A stretch of 64,000 bases of DNA, taken from Vibrio gallaecicus. Lineage in GTDB: Bacteria; Pseudomonadota; Gammaproteobacteria; Enterobacterales; Vibrionaceae. This document shows, piece after piece, positions 52,957-61,585 of the stretch; within the stretch, counting starts at the first letter, position 1; every line of letters starts with the position of its first letter. The translations under genes were made by a program, and so were the position numbers. The notes under the pieces are model-generated. The model was not told the DNA's origin. It saw nothing but the letters and a program-made list of their open reading frames with translations, and did not search any database. The DNA lies in contig NZ_AP025490.1 of assembly GCF_024347495.1 (NCBI RefSeq), positions 868,001 through 932,000 on the forward strand, given 5' to 3'.

Positions 52957-53739
52957 ATGGAATACCCAACTACGGTTGTTCTCGACTGGCTGGCAAATTA
53001 CTTTTGGCCTTATACTCGCATCTCAGCAATGCTGATGGTTATGACGGTGACAGGAGCTCGTTTTGTTTCCCCAAGAATCCGACTTTATTTAGGTTTAGCC
53101 ATAACCTTTGCTGTGATGCCTGCGATTCCTGCTGTACCTCAAGATATTGAATTACTTTCGTTTAAAGGCTTTTTAACGCTCTTTGAGCAAGTCGTCATTG
53201 GCGTGGCTATGGGTTTTGTTACCCAGTTCATGATTCAAACTTTTGTTATGCTTGGTCAAATTCTTGGTATGCAATCAAGTTTGGGTTTTGCCTCTATGGT
53301 TGACCCCGCAAACGGGCAAAATACGCCCGTTTTAGGCCAATTATTCATGTTCCTCGCGACGATGTTTTTCTTGGCTACTGATGGTCATTTGAAAATGCTG
53401 CAGCTGGTTATTTTCAGCTTTACAACTCTACCAATAGGTAGTGGTTCTTTGACTGCAGTTGATTTTCGTGAGCTGGCGGGCTGGCTGGGCATTATGTTCA
53501 AAACGGCTTTGGCTATGTCTCTTTCAGGCATTATTGCTCTACTAACCATTAACTTATCGTTTGGTGTTATGACTCGTGCCGCGCCTCAGCTAAATATTTT
53601 TGCGTTAGGCTTTTCATTTGCATTGCTAGTTGGTTTATTACTGTGCTGGTATATTTTAGGCGGCTTATATAGCCACTATGAGCTATTCTGGATGCAGGGT
53701 GAGCAACAAATTTGTCGCTTGATCCGGTTGAATTGTTAG
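52957..53739 (+). CDS. fliR: Flagellar export gate protein FliR
   Basis: The 260-residue protein has about six membrane segments and the conserved FVTQFMIQTFVMLGQILGMQ and GFASMVDPANGQNTPVLGQL blocks. FliR completes the export gate with FliP and FliQ. The ribosome binding site of flhB, TTAGGAGG, overlaps its stop codon. Confidence 0.96.
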   Translation: MEYPTTVVLDWLANYFWPYTRISAMLMVMTVTGARFVSPRIRLYLGLAITFAVMPAIPAVPQDIELLSFKGFLTLFEQVVIGVAMGFVTQFMIQTFVMLGQILGMQSSLGFASMVDPANGQNTPVLGQLFMFLATMFFLATDGHLKMLQLVIFSFTTLPIGSGSLTAVDFRELAGWLGIMFKTALAMSLSGIIALLTINLSFGVMTRAAPQLNIFALGFSFALLVGLLLCWYILGGLYSHYELFWMQGEQQICRLIRLNC

Positions 53740-53748
53740 GAGGCTGAA

Positions 53749-54879
53749 TTGGCAGAGTCAGACGGTCAAGAACGCACAGAAGACGCCACGCCCAAACGCT
53801 TGCAACAGGCAAAAGAGAAAGGGCAGGTTGCAAGGTCAAAAGAATTAGCGTCAGCTTCAGTACTTATCGTTGGTGCAATTGCATTGATGTGGTTTGGCGA
53901 ATCCATGGCAAAAGCGCTATTAGAAATGATGGGGCGTTTGTTTTCGCTGAGTCGAGAAGAGATTTTTGATGTCACAAAATTGCTAGAAATTGCAGGTGGG
54001 GCGATGGTTAATCTACTTTTCCCACTTTTCCTTATTCTAATGACACTCTTTGTTGCTGCTGTCATTGGTGCAGCTGGCGTAGGTGGTATTAACTTTTCAA
54101 TGCAAGCCGCTATGCCGAAAGCATCTAAGTTGAATCCACTCAGTGGCATTAAACGTATGTTTGGTCTGCAAAGTTGGGTTGAGCTCTTAAAATCCATATT
54201 AAAAGTGGCGCTTGTATCTGGCGTTGCGATTTATCTTATTCAAGCCTCTCAGGCTGATCTGATGCAATTGAGTTTGGATGTTTATCCGCAGAATATTATC
54301 CACGCTCTGGATATCTTACTTAATTTTATTTTATTGATTAGTTGCTCTTTATTGATAGTGGTCGCTATCGATATTCCATTTCAAATTTGGCAGCATGCCG
54401 ATCAATTGAAAATGACAAAGCAAGAAGTGAAAGATGAATTCAAAGATACGGAAGGTAAGCCAGAAGTAAAAGGGCGTATTCGTATGCTCCAGCGTGAAGC
54501 GGCTCAAAGACGAATGATGGCAGATGTGCCTGAAGCTGATGTGATCGTCACTAACCCAGAGCACTTTTCTGTCGCGCTTCGTTATAAGCAAGATAAAGAC
54601 CGAGCACCAGTTGTGGTTGCCAAAGGTGTTGACCATATGGCGATGAAGATTAGAGAAGTCGCTAGAGAGCATGATATATATATTGTTCCGGCACCCCCTT
54701 TAGCCCGAGCTCTGTATCATACGACAGAGCTGGAACAAGAAATTCCAGATGGATTGTTCACGGCAGTGGCACAAATACTGGCCTATGTTTTCCAACTAAA
54801 ACAATACAGAAAGAAAGGTGGTCAGCGCCCTAAATTACAAGATACTAACTTGCCTATACCTCCTGATTTACGTCACTAA
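53749..54879 (+). CDS. flhB: Flagellar export switch protein FlhB
   Basis: The 376-residue protein has four membrane segments (from about residue 30 to 205) and a cytoplasmic autocleaving domain. The cleavage motif, usually N-P-T-H, reads N-P-E-H here (residues 269-272, in VIVTNPEHFSVALRY). The asparagine and proline needed for cleavage are kept. FlhB changes export from hook to filament subunits when FliK signals. Translation starts at TTG 53749, compensated by a very strong ribosome binding site (AGGAGG) 5 nt upstream. Confidence 0.95.
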   Translation: MAESDGQERTEDATPKRLQQAKEKGQVARSKELASASVLIVGAIALMWFGESMAKALLEMMGRLFSLSREEIFDVTKLLEIAGGAMVNLLFPLFLILMTLFVAAVIGAAGVGGINFSMQAAMPKASKLNPLSGIKRMFGLQSWVELLKSILKVALVSGVAIYLIQASQADLMQLSLDVYPQNIIHALDILLNFILLISCSLLIVVAIDIPFQIWQHADQLKMTKQEVKDEFKDTEGKPEVKGRIRMLQREAAQRRMMADVPEADVIVTNPEHFSVALRYKQDKDRAPVVVAKGVDHMAMKIREVAREHDIYIVPAPPLARALYHTTELEQEIPDGLFTAVAQILAYVFQLKQYRKKGGQRPKLQDTNLPIPPDLRH

Positions 54880-54979
54880 TTGCTTTGTCATTAATAGCTA
54901 TATTGGATAGGAATGAAATACTTAATACATTCGTTTCGTTTTTTAATATAAACTCAGCGCCGTTAAATTGACGAAAACA

Positions 54980-55001
54980 GTGGTATAGAGATTGCTATAC
55001 C
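54980..55001 (+). promoter_or_regulatory. Sigma-54 promoter for flhAFG-fliA with overlapping inverted repeat
   Basis: GTGGTATAGAGATTGCT (54980-54996) has GG at 54982-54983 and GC at 54994-54995. The same bases hold a perfect inverted repeat, GGTATAG (54982-54988) and CTATACC (54995-55001). The flhA start is about 90 bp downstream. Confidence 0.75.
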
Positions 55002-55087
55002 TATGAGCACTTCTTTTCAGCCTCACACATGAGCAAGACATCTCAAATGTGCTCTTAACCGAATTAACCGAGACGTAGCTATAACTT

Positions 55088-57187
55088 ATGAAGTTTTCTT
55101 TACCGTTTGCGAATAAGCTTCCCAACATCCCTAACCGAGCGATGCCAGCAATTGGCGCGCCTGTTATGGTGCTTTCAACACTCGCGATGGTTGTATTACC
55201 TATCCCAGCTTTTCTGTTGGATATGTTTTTTACCTTCAATATTGCTCTTTCAATGGTTGTGCTTTTAGTGACGGTTTATACCCGTAGACCATTAGATTTT
55301 GCCGCTTTCCCTACCGTACTTTTAATTGCAACTCTGTTAAGGCTAGCGCTAAACGTTGCTTCTACACGTGTGGTATTGCTCCATGGTCATGAAGGGGGCG
55401 ACGCTGCAGGTAACGTTATCGAAGCCTTCGGTAATGTGGTTATCGGTGGTAACTACGCAGTTGGTTTAGTCGTGTTTTTAATCTTAATGATTATTAACTT
55501 TATGGTTGTAACCAAAGGTGCTGGTCGTATCTCAGAAGTAAGTGCTCGTTTCACGCTAGATGCGTTACCTGGTAAACAAATGGCGATTGATGCCGATTTA
55601 AATGCTGGGCTTATCGACCAAGAACAAGCGCGTACTCGTCGTTTTGAAGTAACCAAAGAGGCTGACTTCTACGGCTCAATGGATGGTGCATCAAAATTTG
55701 TAAAAGGTGATGCGATTGCCGGTATCTTGATTCTATTCATCAACATCATTGGTGGGTTGAGTATCGGTATGGTTCAGTTTGATTTAGGTTTTAGAGAAGC
55801 AATCGAAATCTATACTTTGCTGACTATTGGTGACGGTCTTGTTGCTCAAATTCCATCGCTACTTCTTTCTATCGCAGCTGCAATGATGGTAACTCGTCAG
55901 AATACTGATGAAGATATGGGGCAGCAGTTAGTTTTCCAACTGTTTGATAACCCTAAAGCTTTAATGATCACCGCTGCTATCTTAGGTGTGATGGGTATTG
56001 TACCGGGAATGCCACATTTTTCATTCTTAAGCCTTGCTGCTATCGCGGGTGGTTGTGCTTACATGATAGATAGAAAACAGAAAAAAGCAGAAAAAGAGCC
56101 GAGTTTACCCGCTGCGGTTGAAGGAGGTGGGGAAGCAGCCTCCCAGAAAGAACTCTCTTGGGACGACGTTCAACCTGTCGATATCATAGGGCTTGAGGTC
56201 GGTTATAGACTGATTCCACTTGTTGATCGAGACCAAGGTGGTGAATTGTTGGAACGAGTTAAAGGGGTTAGAAAAAAACTCTCGCAAGATTTTGGCTTCC
56301 TAATCCCTGCCGTACATATACGAGACAATCTGGAATTAACGCCAAACAGTTACCGAATTACTTTGATGGGTGTAGCAGTTGGGGAAGCAGAGATCAGACC
56401 GGATCAAGAACTCGCAATTAACCCAGGTCAAGTCTATGGCATGATTGACGGTGAACCGACGATTGACCCTGCTTTTGGCCTAGAAGCTGTTTGGATTCGT
56501 GAAGAGCAACGAGAGCATGCACAAGCTCTTGGTTATACGGTTGTAGATTCATCAACAGTTCTAGCTACACATCTAAGTCAATTATTGACGAATAATGCTT
56601 CTCAGTTGATTGGACATGAAGAAGTTCAGAACTTACTTGAAATGCTGAGTCGCTCGACACCTAAGCTTGTAGAAGGCTTTGTTCCTGACCAATTGCAGTT
56701 AGGAGTTGTGGTTAAGGTCCTACAAAACTTGTTAAATGAAGCTATACCTATAAGAGATATAAGAACGATTGTGCAGACGTTGTCAGAGTATTCAAGCAAG
56801 AGTCAAGAACCTGACATACTTACAGCTGCTGTGAGAATTTCTTTGAAACGATTAATTGTTCAAGAAATCAATGGTATAGAGCCGGAATTGCCAGTAATTA
56901 CTCTAATACCTGAATTGGAACAAATCTTGCATCAAACCATGCAGGCGTCGGGTGGTGAGTCGGCTGGTATAGAGCCGGGTCTTGCTGAAAGGTTGCAAAC
57001 ATCACTTAGCCAAGCAACACAAGAACAAGAATTGAAAGGCGAACCAGCGGTGCTACTTACTTCTGGCGTATTACGCTCTACACTCGCCAAATTTGTTAAG
57101 AATACGATCCCTAGCTTAAGGGTACTTTCTTATCAAGAAATACCAGACGAAAAACAGATACGAATAGTGCAAGCTGTCGGTAATTAG
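55088..57187 (+). CDS. flhA: Flagellar export gate protein FlhA
   Basis: The 699-residue protein has about eight N-terminal membrane segments with the FHIPEP-type block RLALNVASTRVVLLHGHEGG and DALPGKQMAIDADLNAGLID, and a large cytoplasmic domain from about residue 330 that docks chaperone-client complexes (LGLEVGYRLIPLVD-like region DIIGLEVGYRLIPLVDRDQG). It opens the operon with flhF, flhG and fliA and has a sigma-54-type promoter. Confidence 0.96.
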   Translation: MKFSLPFANKLPNIPNRAMPAIGAPVMVLSTLAMVVLPIPAFLLDMFFTFNIALSMVVLLVTVYTRRPLDFAAFPTVLLIATLLRLALNVASTRVVLLHGHEGGDAAGNVIEAFGNVVIGGNYAVGLVVFLILMIINFMVVTKGAGRISEVSARFTLDALPGKQMAIDADLNAGLIDQEQARTRRFEVTKEADFYGSMDGASKFVKGDAIAGILILFINIIGGLSIGMVQFDLGFREAIEIYTLLTIGDGLVAQIPSLLLSIAAAMMVTRQNTDEDMGQQLVFQLFDNPKALMITAAILGVMGIVPGMPHFSFLSLAAIAGGCAYMIDRKQKKAEKEPSLPAAVEGGGEAASQKELSWDDVQPVDIIGLEVGYRLIPLVDRDQGGELLERVKGVRKKLSQDFGFLIPAVHIRDNLELTPNSYRITLMGVAVGEAEIRPDQELAINPGQVYGMIDGEPTIDPAFGLEAVWIREEQREHAQALGYTVVDSSTVLATHLSQLLTNNASQLIGHEEVQNLLEMLSRSTPKLVEGFVPDQLQLGVVVKVLQNLLNEAIPIRDIRTIVQTLSEYSSKSQEPDILTAAVRISLKRLIVQEINGIEPELPVITLIPELEQILHQTMQASGGESAGIEPGLAERLQTSLSQATQEQELKGEPAVLLTSGVLRSTLAKFVKNTIPSLRVLSYQEIPDEKQIRIVQAVGN

Positions 57188-57214
57188 ATCCCCTAAACAA
57201 TACGGATTATTGAA

Positions 57215-58693
57215 TTGAAAATTAAACGGTTTTTTGCCAAAGATATGAGAACGGCGCTCCTCCAAGTTAAAGAAGAACTTGGCTCGGAAGCTGTGATCAT
57301 GTCAAACAAAAAAGTCGCTGGTGGGGTTGAAATAGTAGCGGCTATTGATGGTGAAGCGGGTAATTCCTCCTCAAACCCACGTTTAACTCAGCCTCAGAAG
57401 CAGCAAGCTCAATACACACAAATGTCTTCATCCGCAGCTACTGCTGCACGTCGTTCATTAGAAGATGACAGAGTGAGCTTGAATGCGAACTCAGAAGCAG
57501 GTCGTTCGATGACAAAACGATTTGCCAATATGCTAAAGCAATACAGTAACGGGGCGGATGAAACACAAGAGCATAAAGCGGAGAATGAAGATTCACTTTC
57601 AGCTCTTCTAAATCGACAGGCTAAGAGTTCGCACAATGTTGACGGCGCTTTCGGTCATGAATCAGGGTTGGCAAAGCTTATCTCTGAAGATCGTCGTGTT
57701 GAGCGTCCCGCTCCACGACTAGATCCAACTCGTTACGACCGAGGTCGTGAATCAAGCCCACAAAAAAGCTCTGATACCGAGATGGAAACGATGCGAGAAG
57801 AAATGACGTCTATTCGCCGTTTATTAGAGCATCAAGTTTCCGGACTGATGTGGCAAGAAGTCGAACGCCGTGAACCTTTAAGAGCAATGTTGATCAAACG
57901 ATTAGAACGCATGGGTGTGTCTTCTGAGCTTGCAGACCAAATGGCCTGCTATATTCCCGAAGATACAAAACCGGCCCGAGCGTGGAAGGCTTTGCTTTCA
58001 CTAGTTGCAGACCAAATAACGGTTACTCAAAAAGATATTTTGAAGCGAGGTGGCATTGTTGCCTTGCTTGGACCTACTGGTGTAGGTAAAACGACGACAG
58101 TTGCAAAATTAGCTGCGCGTGCAGCTATGGAGTATGGCTCAGACAACGTCGCGTTGGTTACAACAGATACTTACCGTATCGGTGCTCATGAACAATTATC
58201 AATTTATGGCAGAATTATGGGTTGTCCTGTAAGAGTTGCTAAAGATTCCAGTGAGTTAGCCGATGTAATATATCAGCTACGTAATCGACGACTGATTTTA
58301 GTCGATACAGCAGGTATGGGGCAGCGAGATGTTCGTTTATCGGAACAGTTAGATACGCTAATGCAAGAGAGTGGATCTGTGATTCATAGTTACCTAGTTC
58401 TCCCTGCTACAGCCCAACGCAAAGTATTGCAAGAGACAATTGAACATTTTAGACGCATTCCTCTTTCGGGATGCATTATGACTAAACTTGATGAATCATT
58501 GAGTTTGGGTGAATTCATCAGTGTAGTAATTCAAAATGCATTACCAGTTGCTTACATAGCAAATGGCCAACGAGTTCCTGAAGATATTGTGATAGCACAG
58601 CCAAAGTACATGATTGCTAAGGCTAACGACTTGCTTGAAAAATCAACAGAGAATGAACCTCATTACTGGAACAGTGATTCCGAAGGACTCTAG
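57215..58693 (+). CDS. flhF: Polar flagellar placement GTPase FlhF
   Basis: The 492-residue protein begins MKIKRFFAKDMRTALLQVKE, has a variable basic B region (about residues 60-200) and a C-terminal SRP-type GTPase domain with the P-loop GPTGVGKTTTVAKLA, DTYRIGAHEQL and VDTAGMGQRD. It marks the old pole for flagellar assembly. The start codon is TTG at 57215, eight bases after GGA, a weak site that fits low expression. Confidence 0.95.
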   Translation: MKIKRFFAKDMRTALLQVKEELGSEAVIMSNKKVAGGVEIVAAIDGEAGNSSSNPRLTQPQKQQAQYTQMSSSAATAARRSLEDDRVSLNANSEAGRSMTKRFANMLKQYSNGADETQEHKAENEDSLSALLNRQAKSSHNVDGAFGHESGLAKLISEDRRVERPAPRLDPTRYDRGRESSPQKSSDTEMETMREEMTSIRRLLEHQVSGLMWQEVERREPLRAMLIKRLERMGVSSELADQMACYIPEDTKPARAWKALLSLVADQITVTQKDILKRGGIVALLGPTGVGKTTTVAKLAARAAMEYGSDNVALVTTDTYRIGAHEQLSIYGRIMGCPVRVAKDSSELADVIYQLRNRRLILVDTAGMGQRDVRLSEQLDTLMQESGSVIHSYLVLPATAQRKVLQETIEHFRRIPLSGCIMTKLDESLSLGEFISVVIQNALPVAYIANGQRVPEDIVIAQPKYMIAKANDLLEKSTENEPHYWNSDSEGL

Positions 58694-58706
58694 GCGGCGG
58701 ACAAAT

Positions 58707-59594
58707 ATGACTCAAAATATGATACATGATCAAGCTAGCGGCCTCCGTCGCTTAACAAAGCCTTCACTTACTAAAGTAATTGCGGTTACAGGTGGTAAAG
58801 GCGGTGTCGGTAAATCGAATGTAACCTTAGGGCTTGCCATTTGTATGGCTCGTCAAGGTAAAAAGGTTATGGTTTTGGATGCTGATTTAGGATTAGCAAA
58901 TGTAGATGTCATGCTAGGTATTCGTTCTAAACGTAACTTAGGGCATGTACTGGCTGGTGAATGTGAGCTAAAAGACGCAATTGTTGAAGGTCCTCATGGT
59001 ATTCGAATCATACCTGCGACTTCTGGCGCACAGAGTATGACTGAACTTTCTCACGCTCAACACGTTGGTCTTATTCGTGCATTTGGTTCATTAGAAGATG
59101 AAATGGACATCTTATTAATTGATACGGCTGCTGGTATATCTGATATGGTAGTGAGCTTTTCAAGAGCCGCTCAAGATGTTGTTATTGTTGTTTGTGATGA
59201 ACCTACATCTATTACTGATGCCTATGCTTTAATTAAACTATTAAGCCGAGAACATCAGGTGCAGCGCTTCAAAGTTGTTGCAAATATGGTCAGAAGCTAC
59301 CGCGAGGGCAGAGAATTATTTGCAAAGTTGACCTTGGTCACAGAGCGCTTCTTGAATGTGAGCCTCGAACTCGTAGCATGTATTCCTTTAGATGATAAAG
59401 TACGACAAGCAGTTAAGAGACAAAAGATCGTAGTGGATGCGTTCCCTCGTTCGCCAGCTGCTTTGGCAATTAGCTCTTTAGCCAATAAAGCCTTAACTTG
59501 GCCAATTCCAAAAACACCTAGTGGTCATTTGGAGTTTTTTGTAGAAAGATTGCTAAATCGTAATGAATTCTTAGAGGAACCGTTTGGTGAATAA
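58707..59594 (+). CDS. flhG: Flagellar number regulator FlhG (MinD-like ATPase)
   Basis: The product of 295 residues is a MinD/ParA-family ATPase with the deviant Walker A motif VTGGKGGVGKSNVTLG, the switch aspartates in VLDADLGLANVDVMLG and LLIDTAAGISDMVV. The N-terminal MTQNMIHDQASGLRR carries the conserved D-Q-A-x-G-L-R that stimulates FlhF. It limits flagella to one by restraining FlrA and FlhF. The ATG at 58707 follows GGCGG; the frame is open further upstream inside flhF but those starts are unlikely. Confidence 0.95.
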   Translation: MTQNMIHDQASGLRRLTKPSLTKVIAVTGGKGGVGKSNVTLGLAICMARQGKKVMVLDADLGLANVDVMLGIRSKRNLGHVLAGECELKDAIVEGPHGIRIIPATSGAQSMTELSHAQHVGLIRAFGSLEDEMDILLIDTAAGISDMVVSFSRAAQDVVIVVCDEPTSITDAYALIKLLSREHQVQRFKVVANMVRSYREGRELFAKLTLVTERFLNVSLELVACIPLDDKVRQAVKRQKIVVDAFPRSPAALAISSLANKALTWPIPKTPSGHLEFFVERLLNRNEFLEEPFGE

Positions 59595-60321
59595 AGCGCT
59601 TACTTATGATCAGCATGCAAACCTCAATAGCCAGCAGGCTTTTTTTGAGAAGTACTCTGTGTTGGTTAAACGTATCGCTCATCATTTATTAGGGCGATTA
59701 CCGCCTAACGTATTAGTTGATGATTTAATTCAAGCAGGAATGATAGGCTTGATTGAAGCTCAACAAAATTATGATGGCTCAAAGGGTGCAAGTTTTGAAA
59801 CTTACGCCGGTATAAGAATTCGTGGTGCGATGCTTGATGACATCCGCCGTGGAGATTGGGTTCCGAGATCCGTACATAAAAATAATCGCGAAATTAGCAG
59901 CGCGATCTCAGAGCTTGAAAGTGTACTCAACCGTGATCCTAGTGACGCCGAAGTGGCTAAGCATATGGGACTTTCACTTGAGCAATACCACAGTGCACTT
60001 ACTGACATCAATTGTTCAAGATTGGTTGGAATAGAAGATTTAGGGGTGTCGGACGACGCGATATCTCCTAATGATGACTCACATGATAATACTCCTTTTC
60101 AAGGTGTTGCCGATGAGTCATTCCGCCAAGCATTAATTGATTCGATAAAACAACTTCCAGAGCGTGAAGGTTTAGTACTTTCGCTCTACTATGATGAAGA
60201 ATTAAACTTGAAGGAGATTGGGGAAGTATTAGGTGTCAGCGAATCTCGTGTCAGCCAAATATTAAGCCAATCTATGCAGCGTCTACGCACTAAACTAAGT
60301 GCATGGACTCAGAACGACTAA
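59587..60321 (+). CDS. fliA: Flagellar sigma factor FliA (sigma-28)
   Basis: The product of 244 residues has sigma region 2 (GRLPPNVLVDDLIQAGMIGL and ASFETYAGIRIRGAMLDDIR), region 3 and region 4 (LKEIGEVLGVSESRVSQILS). It transcribes late genes such as flgM and the second and third flagellin genes here and is held by FlgM. It starts at GTG 59587, seven bases after AGAGGAA, overlapping flhG by 8 nt; a TTG three bases earlier is too close to the ribosome binding site. Confidence 0.95.
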   Translation: MNKALTYDQHANLNSQQAFFEKYSVLVKRIAHHLLGRLPPNVLVDDLIQAGMIGLIEAQQNYDGSKGASFETYAGIRIRGAMLDDIRRGDWVPRSVHKNNREISSAISELESVLNRDPSDAEVAKHMGLSLEQYHSALTDINCSRLVGIEDLGVSDDAISPNDDSHDNTPFQGVADESFRQALIDSIKQLPEREGLVLSLYYDEELNLKEIGEVLGVSESRVSQILSQSMQRLRTKLSAWTQND

Positions 60322-60351
60322 CAACACTGGTTCTACTCAGTGGAGGCAATT

Positions 60352-60732
60352 TTGAACAAAAACATGAAAATTCTCATTGTTGATGACTTTTCAACGATGC
60401 GCCGTATTGTTAAAAACTTATTACGTGACTTGGGCTTTAATAACACTCAAGAAGCGGATGATGGTTTAACTGCGCTACCAATGCTTAAAAAAGGTGAGTT
60501 CGATTTCGTAGTAACTGACTGGAATATGCCAGGAATGCAAGGAATCGACCTATTGAAGCACGTTCGTGCTGATGCTGAACTTAAGCACTTGCCTGTTCTG
60601 ATGATCACTGCTGAAGCAAAACGTGAGCAAATTATTGAAGCAGCACAAGCTGGCGTAAATGGTTACATTGTTAAACCATTTACAGCTGCAACTCTAAAAG
60701 AAAAACTAGACAAGATTTTCGAGCGTTTATAA
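60352..60732 (+). CDS. cheY: Chemotaxis response regulator CheY
   Basis: The single-receiver protein has the acidic pair in [12 protein letters not shown], the phosphoacceptor aspartate in [12 protein letters not shown], the threonine in MITAEA and the lysine in IVKPFTA. It is nearly the length and sequence of Vibrio cholerae CheY-3, the motor-binding CheY. I start it at TTG 60352 (126 residues) because GGAGG sits 5 nt upstream; the GTG at 60340 (130 residues) overlaps that site, although it is the start used in common numbering with aspartate 60. Phospho-CheY binds FliM. Confidence 0.94.
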   Translation: MNKNMKILIVDDFSTMRRIVKNLLRDLGFNNTQEADDGLTALPMLKKGEFDFVVTDWNMPGMQGIDLLKHVRADAELKHLPVLMITAEAKREQIIEAAQAGVNGYIVKPFTAATLKEKLDKIFERL

Positions 60733-60838
60733 GCACGGAATACTTGTTTTCAAGGCGCTTCCTAATTAATTGCAAACAGCCATTTATGTAGGCTTATTTA
60801 AGAAGCGTAAGAAACATGCGGAGAAAGGCCTGATCAGG

Positions 60839-61576
60839 ATGATTTCATTAGAACAAGCAAAAAAACTGGTGCAGTTGCTTGAAAATCACGAGCAGCAAGA
60901 AGCTGACTCTCTTGTTAAAAGCATTTATGAAGATAGTGATAATACGACCCTTCAAGATAATCCAATGCTTCAAGAGATTGGTACGCTTACTCGTGATCTA
61001 CATGACTCATTAACTCAATTTAACTTTGACGATCGCATGAGTGTTATCGCGAATGACGAAATCCCTGACGCAAGGGATCGCCTTCAATACGTCATAGATA
61101 AGACAGAGATTGCTGCCAACAAAACGATGGATGCTGTCGATCGTTGTATGCCAATTGCAGACAACCTTCATGAGTGCTTACTCCAAGTTAGGCCGCAATG
61201 GAATGAACTGATGCACGGTCGAATTGAGCTTGCGAAATTCAAAGCTCTATGTCACCGCATTGATGGGTTGTTGGTTCAAGTAGAAGGTGATAGTACCGAA
61301 CTACGTGGGCAATTAACCGAAATCTTAATGGCACAAGACTTCCAAGATTTAACAGGGCAGATCATTACTAAAGTGATTACCTTAGTGAATGAAGTCGAAG
61401 GTCGCTTAGTTGAGATCCTTACTGTCTTTGGGGCAAATCAATCAGAACAGAATACCGATGCAGAGAAAAAAGCATCCATCGAAGCTGAGGGGCCAATTCT
61501 AAACCCTGAAGAACGTGAAGATGCGGTTGCATCGCAAGATGAAGTCGATGATTTGTTATCCAGTCTCGGATTTTAA
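60839..61576 (+). CDS. cheZ: CheY phosphatase CheZ
   Basis: The product of 245 residues begins MISLEQAKKLVQLLENHEQQ. It has a long helical hairpin with the catalytic glutamine in EILMAQDFQDLTGQIITKVI and a C-terminal CheY-binding peptide, SQDEVDDLLSSLGF. It speeds loss of the phosphate from CheY. The ATG at 60839 is preferred over an upstream in-frame start at 60770 that would add a basic non-homologous leader. Confidence 0.95.
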   Translation: MISLEQAKKLVQLLENHEQQEADSLVKSIYEDSDNTTLQDNPMLQEIGTLTRDLHDSLTQFNFDDRMSVIANDEIPDARDRLQYVIDKTEIAANKTMDAVDRCMPIADNLHECLLQVRPQWNELMHGRIELAKFKALCHRIDGLLVQVEGDSTELRGQLTEILMAQDFQDLTGQIITKVITLVNEVEGRLVEILTVFGANQSEQNTDAEKKASIEAEGPILNPEEREDAVASQDEVDDLLSSLGF

Positions 61577-61585
61577 AGGTAACGT

